This document shows positions 1-6,333 of a stretch of 7,180 nucleotides of DNA, piece by piece; position 1 is the first letter of the stretch, and the number at the start of each line of letters is the position of its first letter. Position numbers and translations under genes: made by a program. The stretch is from Desulfobacteria bacterium (GTDB lineage Bacteria > Desulfobacterota > Desulfobacteria > Desulfobacterales > C00003060), in the NCBI GenBank assembly GCA_030145035.1, contig JAQYWL010000552.1:1-7180 (forward strand), given 5' to 3'. Under the pieces are notes generated by a model. That model was given only the letters and a program-made list of their open reading frames with translations, did no database searches and was not told the DNA's origin.

Positions 1-528
1 GGAAGTACGGATATGTTGCAGCATCTCAGTATACTTACTTGTCACCTCTGCTTGCAATGTATCCAGTAAGTCCTTGGGCAGTTCACTTGCCACCCCTGGG
101 AGACCCGCTGCCTCTTCAGGGCTTAGTTTGTCTAGTTTTCTTTGAAACTTGCGGGCATGAATGGCCGACTCCCAGGCTTCTCTCTGGAGTACACGCTTGA
201 TATGGGGATCGTCCACTGTATCCGCTTCTCCGTTGTAATGAGGGATCAACTTCTCCTCGTATTCAACATAAGACCTGAGGATAGTAGCCCGGCTCGTTGG
301 ATCATAGGGGTAAGGCGCCGGAGTAAAGTTCGGCTCTCCTCCCAATTCACCTATGATCATACCCAGCCAGTGCATATGCCACATCTCCTCCCTCGAGATG
401 GAAATGAGACTCGCCCCCAGAGGGGTATCCTCGCCTTCCATCCAACCGTGGACGAGATACCGTATGATCGCTGCATGCTCATCAGCAAGATCCCTATCCA
501 ACAGCTCAATCAATGCTTGTTTTTCCAT
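1..528 (-). CDS. Ferritin-like diiron protein, 3' end beyond window
   Basis: The reading frame is open from an ATG at 528 to the window edge (176 codons, no stop), so the C-terminus is missing. The start is fixed by a strong Shine-Dalgarno, GGAGGTGA at 532-539, three bases upstream. The protein is helical and acidic and has a ferritin/rubrerythrin four-helix look: DEHAAIIRY (E17) in helix 1, REEMWHMHW (E48xxH51) in helix 2, YVEYEEKLIPHY (E89/E91/E92) in helix 3 and REAWESAIHARKF (E117/E120, H124) in helix 4. These are the usual carboxylate and histidine ligands of a diiron site. Family members store iron or reduce peroxide in the cytosol, but which of these applies is not visible. In helix 4 the expected ExxH spacing is not exact (E120-xxx-H124, with Ser at the usual Glu position). 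It lies 146 bases downstream of the thioredoxin-domain gene, with a hairpin between them, so it may have its own promoter. The family call is fairly sure; the exact subfamily is not. Confidence 0.82.
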   Translation of the reverse strand, partial: MEKQALIELLDRDLADEHAAIIRYLVHGWMEGEDTPLGASLISISREEMWHMHWLGMIIGELGGEPNFTPAPYPYDPTSRATILRSYVEYEEKLIPHYNGEADTVDDPHIKRVLQREAWESAIHARKFQRKLDKLSPEEAAGLPGVASELPKDLLDTLQAEVTSKYTEMLQHIRTS

Positions 529-589
529 AGGTCACCTCCCTCTAATTACTCTAAATCGAGTTTGAAGCAGTTAGGAAAAGTTCCTTAAG

Positions 590-607
590 CCCTCCCGCCA
601 AGGGAGG
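590..607 (-). terminator. Small GC-rich hairpin between DUF255 gene and ferritin-like gene
   Basis: CCTCCC (591-596) pairs with GGGAGG (602-607) around a five-base loop, giving a 6-bp stem that can gain one G-U pair at its base. On the minus strand it lies after the DUF255 stop codon and before the ferritin-like gene. It is followed by CTTAAGGAACTTTT rather than a clean run of T, so it is at best a weak terminator. It could equally be a leader structure of the ferritin-like mRNA. Confidence 0.3.
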
Positions 608-674
608 AGAATTGAGTCTCCTTTGTACACGTAAGAAACCTGGCCTGTGGTTACAAAAAGTTCCTGAGACAGAG

Positions 675-2762
675 TCAATCAAGGGCTGACTCTAATTGAC
701 CCACGTCCTTTATGGGTGTCTGACAGGCGTATTGCTCACAGACGTAAACCGTGGGTTGATCCTTTATAGGCACCATGCTCTCTACAAAGGGAGACATGGT
801 CGCAAGTTTTTTGCCCTCGCCCCCATCAGGACGCAGCAGCAAAACCTTGTTGGGCAAAAACTTCCTGCGCACAGCATTGATCATAGCCCGAGTGCTCTCA
901 AGGCCAGGGTCTCCGGCAATAACAATCTCTTGGCTTGGACCGACCATAAAATCAAGGGCGACCAATAGCTGCGTATATGCCATGGGTTGCTCCGTAATCT
1001 GAGTGGAAAAAGCCCGAGTCAATTTTTCAGCCCTTTGCTCCAGATTGACATTGCCGGTCATGCGGCTGAGGCGCAAAAAGTTTAGGGCCGCAATCGAGTT
1101 GCCTGAAGGGAGGGCCCCATCGTAGATATCTTTGCTTCGGCTGATGAGAGGTTCGTTTCCTTTTCCCGTAAAACAAAGCCCCCCACCTTGCTCATCCCAG
1201 AAAATGTCTATCATCGCCTCATTCAGGGCAATGGCCTCCTCAAGATATGAAACCTCAAAGGTAGCCTCGTACAATTCGATCAAGCCCCAGACCAAAAAGG
1301 CATAGTCGTCCAGATATCCCGGATAGGCTGCATCCCCTTGCCTGTAACGGCGAAGAAGCCTGCCATCGGGTGTTCTGATGTTTTTTAAGATGAAGCCAGC
1401 AGCCCTCCGGGCAGCGTCCGCATAAGCTTGTTCCCCAAAGACCTGGTATCCTTTTGCAAAGGCCGCGATCATAAGACCGTTCCAGGAGGTCAATATCTTG
1501 TCATCTTTAAGGGGATGGACCCGTCTTTTGCGGACCTCATAGAACCTGTCCTTGGCACCCTTGAGAACCCCCTCCAGTCTTGTCAGCTCCATGCCCTCCT
1601 TTGCTGCAAAAGTTTCGAGAGAGACAGGTATATGGGGAATGCTGCGGCCTTCTTCAAAATTACCTGCCTCAGTAATGCCATAGAATCGGCAGAAGATATC
1701 CCCCAACTCTTCCCCAAGCGCTTCTTTCACCTCCTGGGGCGTCCAAACGTAAAAGAGGCCTTCCTTCCCTTCACTGTCAGCATCTTCCGCACAATAGAAT
1801 CCACCCATAGGGGCGGTCATATCGCGCAAGACATAAGTAAATATTTCGCGGGCCACCCGTGAGAATGTGACTTTCCCTGTCGCCTCGTACGCCTCTGTGT
1901 ATGCCATCGCCAGCAATGCCTGATCGTAGAGCATCTTTTCAAAGTGGGGGACCAGCCACTTTTCATCCACGGAATAGCGATGAAAACCAAAGCCGATCTG
2001 GTCGAAGATACCGCCCCTCCTCATGGCATCCAGGGTCTTTTCCACCATTTCCAAGGCCATGGCATCGCCTGTCCGCTTGTGCCATCTCAGAAGAAACGTA
2101 AGATGGTGGGGGGTCGGAAACTTCGGTGCAGCACCAAAACCACCCCACTTCGGATCAAAAGCTCGGGCAACCTGAGCATAACCCCTTTTCAAGGTTTCAA
2201 TGCTTACGGCATCGACTGACCGGTCCGAATCTCGACTCGGCTGAATGGCGCCTGTAACGGCCTCACTCGATTTCACGATTCGCGGCCGGTCGTTTTGCCA
2301 CATGGTGGAAATCTCTTTCAGGATATCGATAAAACCGGGCATCCCCATGCGGCTTACCTTCGGAAAATAGGTCCCCGCAAAGAAGGGTTTACGCTCAGGT
2401 GTCATGAAGATCGAAAGGGGCCAGCCCCCACGGCCTGTCAAAGACTGGCACACAAGCATGTAAATCTTGTCCACATCCGGCCGCTCTTCACGGTCAACCT
2501 TTATGGCGACATAATATTTGTTCAGAAGCCTGGCAACTTCCTTGTCTTCAAACGACTCGTGGGCCATCACATGGCACCAGTGGCAGGTGGCGTAGCCAAT
2601 AGAAAGGAAGATTGGTTTATCCTCCTTCTTCGCTTTTTGGAAAGCCTCCTCCCCCCAGGGATACCAGTCCACAGGGTTCCCGGCGTGCTGGAGAAGGTAA
2701 GGGCTCTTTTCGTCAATTAAACGATTTGAAGCCCCTTTTGTTTTGTCGTCAGCCGAATACAC
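675..2762 (-). CDS. DUF255 thioredoxin-domain protein (YyaL/SPATA20 family)
   Basis: This complete 695-residue protein is the usual length for the family. The start is a GTG at 2762, five bases after GAGGAG (2768-2773). The N-terminal part (about residues 12-175) is the thioredoxin-like DUF255 domain. It opens with NRLIDEKSPYLLQHAGNPVD and carries the redox motif C60-H-W-C63 followed by HVM and ESF, KVDREERPD at 88-96 and GRGGWPLSIF at 110-119. The rest (about 185-560) resembles an alpha/alpha six-hairpin toroid of the glycosidase or N-acylglucosamine epimerase type. It has HRYSVDEKWLVPHFEKMLYD (261-280) and YCAEDADSEG (323-332). A further Cys pair lies at the very end (C675, C680). No signal peptide is seen, so it is probably cytosolic. 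Members are widespread from bacteria to mammals, but their substrate is not established. A thiol-redox or chaperone-like role is inferred from the CxxC and from the oxidative-stress neighbours. The zinc-ribbon gene ends 58 bases upstream, so the two could be cotranscribed. Confidence 0.95.
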   Translation of the reverse strand: MYSADDKTKGASNRLIDEKSPYLLQHAGNPVDWYPWGEEAFQKAKKEDKPIFLSIGYATCHWCHVMAHESFEDKEVARLLNKYYVAIKVDREERPDVDKIYMLVCQSLTGRGGWPLSIFMTPERKPFFAGTYFPKVSRMGMPGFIDILKEISTMWQNDRPRIVKSSEAVTGAIQPSRDSDRSVDAVSIETLKRGYAQVARAFDPKWGGFGAAPKFPTPHHLTFLLRWHKRTGDAMALEMVEKTLDAMRRGGIFDQIGFGFHRYSVDEKWLVPHFEKMLYDQALLAMAYTEAYEATGKVTFSRVAREIFTYVLRDMTAPMGGFYCAEDADSEGKEGLFYVWTPQEVKEALGEELGDIFCRFYGITEAGNFEEGRSIPHIPVSLETFAAKEGMELTRLEGVLKGAKDRFYEVRKRRVHPLKDDKILTSWNGLMIAAFAKGYQVFGEQAYADAARRAAGFILKNIRTPDGRLLRRYRQGDAAYPGYLDDYAFLVWGLIELYEATFEVSYLEEAIALNEAMIDIFWDEQGGGLCFTGKGNEPLISRSKDIYDGALPSGNSIAALNFLRLSRMTGNVNLEQRAEKLTRAFSTQITEQPMAYTQLLVALDFMVGPSQEIVIAGDPGLESTRAMINAVRRKFLPNKVLLLRPDGGEGKKLATMSPFVESMVPIKDQPTVYVCEQYACQTPIKDVGQLESALD

Positions 2763-2820
2763 CTGATCTCCTCACAAAGAAGTCACCAAGAAAATCGATG
2801 ACCACAGGACGAGTCTAATT

Positions 2821-3006
2821 CTACGCCTCACTATCGAGGGTACACTGGGTGAAATCGATCTCTTTTCCGCACCCCTTGCACACATGCCTTCTTTCAAACT
2901 CGTCTGAAAAGATCTCTTTCTCCTTCCCACAGTGGGGACATTTACAGACGAAAGACAGCAAGTGCTTAAACTGCTCAAAACCAGGGCAGTGTTTCGGCGT
3001 GGTCAT
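2821..3006 (-). CDS. Small zinc-ribbon protein, 61 aa
   Basis: I do not recognise a named family. The protein has 61 residues if it starts at the ATG at 3006, which is preceded by a perfect AGGAGG at 3012-3017 with five-base spacing. The frame also has an ATG at 3057, but that extension has no comparable ribosome binding site and adds a 17-residue basic tail, so the shorter form is preferred. The sequence contains two zinc-knuckle halves, C23-P-H-C26-G-K and C43-K-G-C46-G-K, 16 residues apart. Additional cysteines are C7, C21 and C55. This Cys4 layout is typical of a zinc ribbon or a rubredoxin-like metal site. There is no signal peptide or membrane segment, so it is likely cytosolic. It lies between an unrecognised 73-aa gene (85 bases upstream) and the DUF255 gene (58 bases downstream), all on the same strand. 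Metal binding is well supported; a biological role is not. Confidence 0.8.
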   Translation of the reverse strand: MTTPKHCPGFEQFKHLLSFVCKCPHCGKEKEIFSDEFERRHVCKGCGKEIDFTQCTLDSEA

Positions 3007-3011
3007 AATAA

Positions 3012-3017
3012 CCTCCT
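3012..3017 (-). promoter_or_regulatory. Shine-Dalgarno AGGAGG deciding the zinc-ribbon start
   Basis: A perfect AGGAGG lies five bases before the ATG at 3006. It lies inside the coding frame of the longer alternative (ATG at 3057). This argues that translation starts at 3006 and that the longer N-terminus is not made. Confidence 0.7.
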
Positions 3018-3091
3018 GATGCAATTTTGAGAGACTCTCCCTGCACTTTTTCTCCATAGCTTCATTGAAAACGCAGGCCCTTTATCCCTGA

Positions 3092-3313
3092 CTAATCCTG
3101 ACGAGGGTACTTAACGCCGTTTTGCTCCTCGACGAAATAGCAGAAAGGGTCCCACTCAAATTCACGCCGGGAGATGGGACACCGCAGTCTGACCTTTTGC
3201 TCGCTCACGCCAACCACTTCCCAATCGCCCCTGCGCGGGCCGGCCTCAATGTGTATCTTCTCGCCAACCCGGAAAGGATATGGCCGGAACGTAACAACTT
3301 TTTGCATGGCCAT
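3092..3313 (-). CDS. Hypothetical 73-aa basic protein, probably small beta-barrel
   Basis: I do not recognise this protein. The ATG at 3313 is preceded by AGGGGG (3319-3324) with five-base spacing; a second ATG two codons in (3307) is less well placed. The sequence is basic at the start (VVTFRPYPFRVGEKIHIEAG) and continues GDWEVVGVSEQKVRLRCPI, then REFEWDPFCYFVEEQ. Alternating hydrophobic beta-strand stretches with the turns RVGEK and GPRRGDW suggest an SH3/KOW-like small barrel, the fold used by many nucleic-acid or protein-binding modules; this is a guess from pattern only. It has two cysteines (C45, C58) and no signal peptide or membrane segment. It is 90 bases downstream of sodN and 85 bases upstream of the zinc-ribbon gene, in the same direction. 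A functional link to NiSOD is conceivable but unproven. The compact, well-started frame makes it a real gene more likely than not. Confidence 0.7.
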   Translation of the reverse strand: MAMQKVVTFRPYPFRVGEKIHIEAGPRRGDWEVVGVSEQKVRLRCPISRREFEWDPFCYFVEEQNGVKYPRQD

Positions 3314-3403
3314 TCAATCCCCCTGCGGATATCCCGTTGCCCCCTATACCGCGCCACCACAGAAACGGCGGAGCGGCATGAGACGTTTACCGACGGATTC
3401 GAA

Positions 3404-3856
3404 CTACTTGTGACTATGGCCGAAATATAGGTCCTGGAATTCCTTCAAAACCGACCGTAGCGTGGCGATGTGGGAAAGGTCAGTCGTCTGTTTACATTTC
3501 ATGGAATAAACCAGCAACTTGTGAAGCAAGGTCAGCTTCTCCGCATAGTTCTTAGTGTCAAGCTTGATCCGCTGAGTCATAAAGTACTGAGTGACGATGT
3601 ACTGGAGCTCATTGGCATGGTGCTCCTTGTTCATCACCCAGCGTATGACCTGATTGCAATTCTTGGGTTTCTGGCCCTCCAGTTTCACGATCTGCTTCAT
3701 CGACTTTTCTATGGTGGTGATATGCTCAGCGATCATGTTGACTCTCATCTGATCATCGTAGATCCCGCACGGGATCTCACAATGGGCTGCAGCGTAGGAT
3801 ACAGCAAAAAACATCATTGAAAACACCAACGCAATCTGAAACCATTTCTTGTTCAT
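3404..3856 (-). CDS. sodN: Nickel superoxide dismutase with Sec signal peptide
   Basis: NiSOD converts superoxide to oxygen and hydrogen peroxide using nickel held by the extreme N-terminus. Of 150 residues, 1-24 form a signal peptide: KK at 3-4, a hydrophobic core at 8-19 and a cleavage site A22-A-A24. The mature protein would begin H25-C26-E-I-P-C30-G-I-Y33, which matches the family's nickel hook (HCxxPCGxY). His1, Cys2 and Cys6 of the mature form are the ligands, and Tyr9 guards the active site. The mature length of about 126 residues fits the family (117 in Streptomyces). The rest is helical (about 36-58, 68-96, 103-122, 126-143), consistent with the four-helix bundle. The ATG at 3856 follows GGAGGAG by four bases; an upstream in-frame GTG at 3970 would bury the signal peptide behind 38 unlikely residues. 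Two more cysteines (C67, C121) could form a disulfide in an oxidising compartment. No sodX maturation protease is in the window. Confidence 0.93.
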   Translation of the reverse strand: MNKKWFQIALVFSMMFFAVSYAAAHCEIPCGIYDDQMRVNMIAEHITTIEKSMKQIVKLEGQKPKNCNQVIRWVMNKEHHANELQYIVTQYFMTQRIKLDTKNYAEKLTLLHKLLVYSMKCKQTTDLSHIATLRSVLKEFQDLYFGHSHK

Positions 3857-3860
3857 TTTT

Positions 3861-3867
3861 CTCCTCC
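3861..3867 (-). promoter_or_regulatory. Shine-Dalgarno GGAGGAG deciding the sodN start
   Basis: GGAGGAG followed by AAAA and the ATG at 3856 is a near-ideal ribosome binding site. It places the signal peptide at the true N-terminus and rules against the longer frame that begins with GTG at 3970. A small possible hairpin (CCGT 3878-3881 with ACGG 3885-3888) lies just upstream in the leader. Confidence 0.75.
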
Positions 3868-3969
3868 AATTTGAAAGCCGTTTTACGGTAAAGGCAGGTC
3901 GCCGCAGTCCAGACGTACCTGACGAAACGTTATGAAGCCCTCCTGAAGAACAGGCCTTGGGTTCGGCCA

Positions 3970-4242
3970 CTATTTCTCCGGACCGATTGGAATCGTCACT
4001 ACTGGGACTGGCGAGTTTTTCACGACTTTTTCGGCGACACTACCGAAATGAAAATGGCCTTTCCGCCCGTGGCTGGCTATGATCACCATGTCCACCTTTT
4101 CCTTTTCAATAAGCTTCAGAATTTCCTGGGCGGGGTCGCCTATGGCAACGTGCTTGACATACAAAGGGCATCCCTTCAAATAGTTTTTGCAAATCTCATT
4201 GGCGAAATTATAGGCAGTCTCGTGACACTGGGTAAATAGCAT
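3970..4242 (-). CDS. UspA-family universal stress protein, C-terminal part only (probable remnant)
   Basis: The 90 residues align with the second half of a universal stress protein. GDPAQEIL is at 35-42, VDMVIIASHGR at 50-60, the nucleotide-binding glycine loop G59-R-K-G62 then G67-S68, and VAEKVVKNSPVPVVTIPI at 69-86. Usp proteins are usually about 140-150 residues and begin with a strand carrying VPTDFS-type residues; that strand and the first helix are absent here. The only ATG (4242) has no recognisable Shine-Dalgarno, unlike its neighbours. The frame stays open upstream but encodes nothing Usp-like. The break coincides with the edge of a GC-rich block bounded by inverted repeats (4256-4357). 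I infer a gene whose 5' part was lost by insertion or rearrangement; a short functional Usp domain or an assembly error are alternatives. sodN starts 113 bases downstream. Confidence 0.75.
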   Translation of the reverse strand: MLFTQCHETAYNFANEICKNYLKGCPLYVKHVAIGDPAQEILKLIEKEKVDMVIIASHGRKGHFHFGSVAEKVVKNSPVPVVTIPIGPEK

Positions 4243-4255
4243 CCACGTGGAGTGA

Positions 4256-4357
4256 TGGAGTACCAGTACCCATTTCTCTAACCCGCCCGCTCGTCCCCTG
4301 TCCGCCTCGCTCCGTGTGGCAGGAGGGCTTGCCTCGCAGTGGCAGACGGGTACTCCA
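4256..4357. repeat. GC-rich 102-bp block with 9-bp terminal inverted repeats
   Basis: TGGAGTACC at 4256-4264 is the exact reverse complement of GGTACTCCA at 4349-4357. Between them lies a GC-rich stretch without coding character. It holds an internal direct repeat: GCCTCGC-N6-TGGCAG at 4304-4322 and GCCTCGC-N2-TGGCAG at 4331-4345. No target-site duplication is evident at the ends. It may be a small non-autonomous element, a REP-like repeat or a chance palindrome. It sits directly upstream of the truncated Usp frame. Confidence 0.4.
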
Positions 4358-4430
4358 ATTAGGGCGGAGCTCCTAAGTTCTCCTGTGGTAACACCCCCCT
4401 AACGATGTCTTGGACTATGCTGCACTCTGT

Positions 4431-4676
4431 CTATAGTCGACGATCAACGTGGCCAGGCCCTCCGCACTCCGGCGTATAGCAAGTGACGTTTAAGAAATCA
4501 CACTTTTCGGTACAGTTAGGACAAACATCCGGCGGTGTTGTGGCAGTAATCAGGAATCCGCACTTGCCGCATTTCCAGTACGTCTGGTTGCATTGAGGAC
4601 AGATATCCCCAACAAATTTACCTGATGCAGTGTAGCCACAGTGGGCACACACCCAACTTTCTTGCTTGTCTGCCAT
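4431..4676 (-). CDS. Rubredoxin-like protein with two tandem Cys4 units, 81 aa
   Basis: Starting at the ATG at 4676, the protein has 81 residues and eleven cysteines. Two units have identical spacing: C10-A-H-C13-G-Y, 12 residues, C26-P-Q-C29, and C36-G-K-C39-G-F, 12 residues, C52-P-N-C55. CxxCG-x11-CPxC resembles the rubredoxin-like domain at the C-terminus of rubrerythrins, which binds one iron (or zinc) per Cys4. The tail has three more cysteines, C59, C66 and C71, in CYTPECGGPGHVD, which may be another metal or redox site. There is no signal peptide. Rubredoxin domains pass electrons to peroxide- and superoxide-reducing enzymes, so a donor role fits the neighbours katA and the ferritin-like gene; this is inference. 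A zinc-only structural role is the alternative. It begins 129 bases after katA ends and is followed by the 188-base non-coding stretch with the repeat block. Confidence 0.87.
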   Translation of the reverse strand: MADKQESWVCAHCGYTASGKFVGDICPQCNQTYWKCGKCGFLITATTPPDVCPNCTEKCDFLNVTCYTPECGGPGHVDRRL

Positions 4677-4682
4677 TTCCTT

Positions 4683-4690
4683 CACCTCCT
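4683..4690 (-). promoter_or_regulatory. Shine-Dalgarno AGGAGGTG deciding the rubredoxin-like start
   Basis: AGGAGGTG lies six bases before the ATG at 4676. An in-frame GTG at 4685 overlaps this element and so cannot be the start that uses it. The protein therefore begins MADKQESW. Confidence 0.75.
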
Positions 4691-4805
4691 TTTGTTCTCA
4701 GATTTGCCTGCATAATCGGCTTAAAAACCCTACCCAAAAGCTATTCGTTAGTCTTTCCACCAGCCCTTTTTAATGGCCAGATGACTATTTTGCATCGCCA
4801 TAGGT

Positions 4806-6317
4806 TCATTGCTCGGTCGCCCTGGCGCGTTCTTGATGAGACATCTCTGCCAGTCGCTCAACCTCATTAGTGTCCAACCCGAGCCCTTTAGCAACGCGAC
4901 TGCCGTAATCTGAGTCTGCCTTGTAGAAGACGGCTGTCTGGCGCATCTGGATGCGTTTTTTCGCATTGCCCAAGTGGTCTACAATATTCCCGATCAAGTG
5001 ATCCCTATCCTCGTCGGTCATCACCCTTCGGTAAAGTTCCCCGGGCTGAAAGAAATCGTCGTTAGGGTGGGTGTATGGCTTACGTGAAACCTTCCCCGAT
5101 ACCTCAAAAGGGGGTTCACCTGCTGTGGTATCGGGTACAGGGCCGCTAAAGCTGTTTGGGTAGTAGTTCGGGCCACCACCGCCATTGGCGTCAAAGCGCA
5201 TGGATCCGTCCCGCTGGTAGTTCTGCGCTGGACACGCCTTAGCCCGGTTCACGGGCAGCAGGTGGTAGTTTGGTCCCAGGCGATGGCGGTGGGTGTCGTG
5301 GTAGCTAAAAAGACGCCCCTGGAGCATTTTGTCTGGTGACGCGGCAATGCCTGGAACAAAGTTAGCGGGCGAGAAGGCGGCCTGCTCCACCTCGGTAAAG
5401 TAGTTTTCCGGCTTGCGGTCAAGAACAATGCAACCCACTGGGATCAGAGGGAAGTCACCATGGAACCAGACTTTCGTAATGTCAAAGGGGTCAAAGCAGT
5501 ATTCCTCGGCCTGTTCAGGGGTCATGATCTGGACATAGACTCTCCAGGCCGGATACTCGCGTCGCTCGATCGCCTGGTACAGGTCACGGGTGGCGTGATC
5601 AGGATCCTCGCTCTTCATTCGAGCCGCTTCTTGACGGGTGAGGTTCTGGATGCCCTGCTCGGTCTCGATCTGGTAATTTATCCACACGTACCTGTCCTTG
5701 TCATTGTACCACTTGAAGGTGTGACTGCTGTAGCCGTTCATGTGACGGTAGGTCTTTGGGGTGCCGCGGTCGGAAAAGAGTATGGTGACTTGGTGGATGG
5801 ATTCGGGTGTCAGAGAGAGGAAGTCCCAAAACATGTCCGGATCCTTTAGATTGGTTGCGGGATTACGCTTCTGCGTGTGGATAAAATCAGGGAATTTCAG
5901 TGGGTCCCGGATGAAGAATACCGGAGTGTTATTCCCCACCATATCGTAGTTTCCCTCCTCGGTGTAGAACTTTGTCGCGAATCCGCGTGGGTCGCGCTCG
6001 GCGTCTGCTGATCCCTTCTCGCCGCCTACGGTGGAAAAGCGAATGAAGAGCTCGGTGCGTTTTCCTACTTCAGAAAGAAACTTTGCCTTGGTGTACTTGG
6101 TTACATCATGGGTCACTTCGAAGTAGCCATGCGCAGCCGCACCCTTGGCGTGTACAACGCGCTCCGGGATGCGCTCACGGTCGAAATGGGCCAACTTCTC
6201 AACCAAGTGGACGTCCTGTATCAGGACGGGCCCGGGATCACCCGCATTCAAGCTGTTTTGGTCATCATCGACCGGTGCGCCAAAATTGGCGGTGAGTGTC
6301 TTTTCATCCTTTGCCAT
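4806..6317 (-). CDS. katA: Monofunctional haem catalase
   Basis: Catalase splits hydrogen peroxide into water and oxygen in the cytosol. The 503-residue length is that of the small-subunit (clade 3-like) enzymes. The distal signature FDRERIPERVVHAKGAAA (45-62) carries the catalytic H56; N129 in VGNNTPVFF is the second distal residue. RLFSYHDTHRHRLGPNY (335-351) carries the proximal haem ligand Y339 and R335. RFSTVGGEKGSADAERDPRG (93-112) and FIHTQKRNP (145-153) are also typical. I see no missing active-site residue and no signal peptide. The ATG at 6317 follows AGGAGG (6324-6329) by six bases. A palindromic PerR/Fur-type site lies between this ribosome binding site and a likely -10 box, pointing to peroxide-inducible control. 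The rubredoxin-like gene follows after 129 bases with no clear terminator, so partial readthrough is possible. In this neighbourhood the enzyme would remove the peroxide made by SodN or diffusing in. Confidence 0.97.
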   Translation of the reverse strand: MAKDEKTLTANFGAPVDDDQNSLNAGDPGPVLIQDVHLVEKLAHFDRERIPERVVHAKGAAAHGYFEVTHDVTKYTKAKFLSEVGKRTELFIRFSTVGGEKGSADAERDPRGFATKFYTEEGNYDMVGNNTPVFFIRDPLKFPDFIHTQKRNPATNLKDPDMFWDFLSLTPESIHQVTILFSDRGTPKTYRHMNGYSSHTFKWYNDKDRYVWINYQIETEQGIQNLTRQEAARMKSEDPDHATRDLYQAIERREYPAWRVYVQIMTPEQAEEYCFDPFDITKVWFHGDFPLIPVGCIVLDRKPENYFTEVEQAAFSPANFVPGIAASPDKMLQGRLFSYHDTHRHRLGPNYHLLPVNRAKACPAQNYQRDGSMRFDANGGGGPNYYPNSFSGPVPDTTAGEPPFEVSGKVSRKPYTHPNDDFFQPGELYRRVMTDEDRDHLIGNIVDHLGNAKKRIQMRQTAVFYKADSDYGSRVAKGLGLDTNEVERLAEMSHQERARATEQ

Positions 6318-6333
6318 TTGGATCCTCCTTTCT

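Noticed and set aside
541..560. AT-rich TAGAG-TAAT-TAGAG motif upstream of the ferritin-like gene as a PerR/Fur box
   Set aside because: It is a direct rather than inverted repeat and lacks the AAT-N-ATT core seen upstream of katA.
142..588. Plus-strand open frame of 148 codons
   Set aside because: It lies antisense to the ferritin-like gene, has no ribosome binding site and no family-like motif; it is a shadow of the real gene.
3391..3406. TTCGAATCC on the minus strand resembling a tRNA T-loop after sodN
   Set aside because: The flanking bases cannot form a 5-bp T-stem (AGTAG against CCGTC), the sodN stop codon directly abuts it, and no acceptor stem or anticodon arm is visible.
3857..3970. 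38-residue N-terminal extension of SodN from a GTG at 3970
   Set aside because: It would bury a clear signal peptide, lacks a Shine-Dalgarno and is not hydrophobic; the ATG at 3856 has a near-ideal site.
4243..4290. Possible frameshifted Usp N-terminus (LHVDAIYPV in another frame upstream of 4242)
   Set aside because: Only a few residues look Usp-like and the sequence further upstream in that frame is GC-rich and unlike the family, so a simple frameshift is not supported.
4748..4801. 17-codon minus-strand frame (MAMQNSHLAIKKGWWKD) just after katA
   Set aside because: It has no ribosome binding site, starts five bases after the katA stop codon, and nothing supports its translation. It might be worth a look if relatives conserve it.
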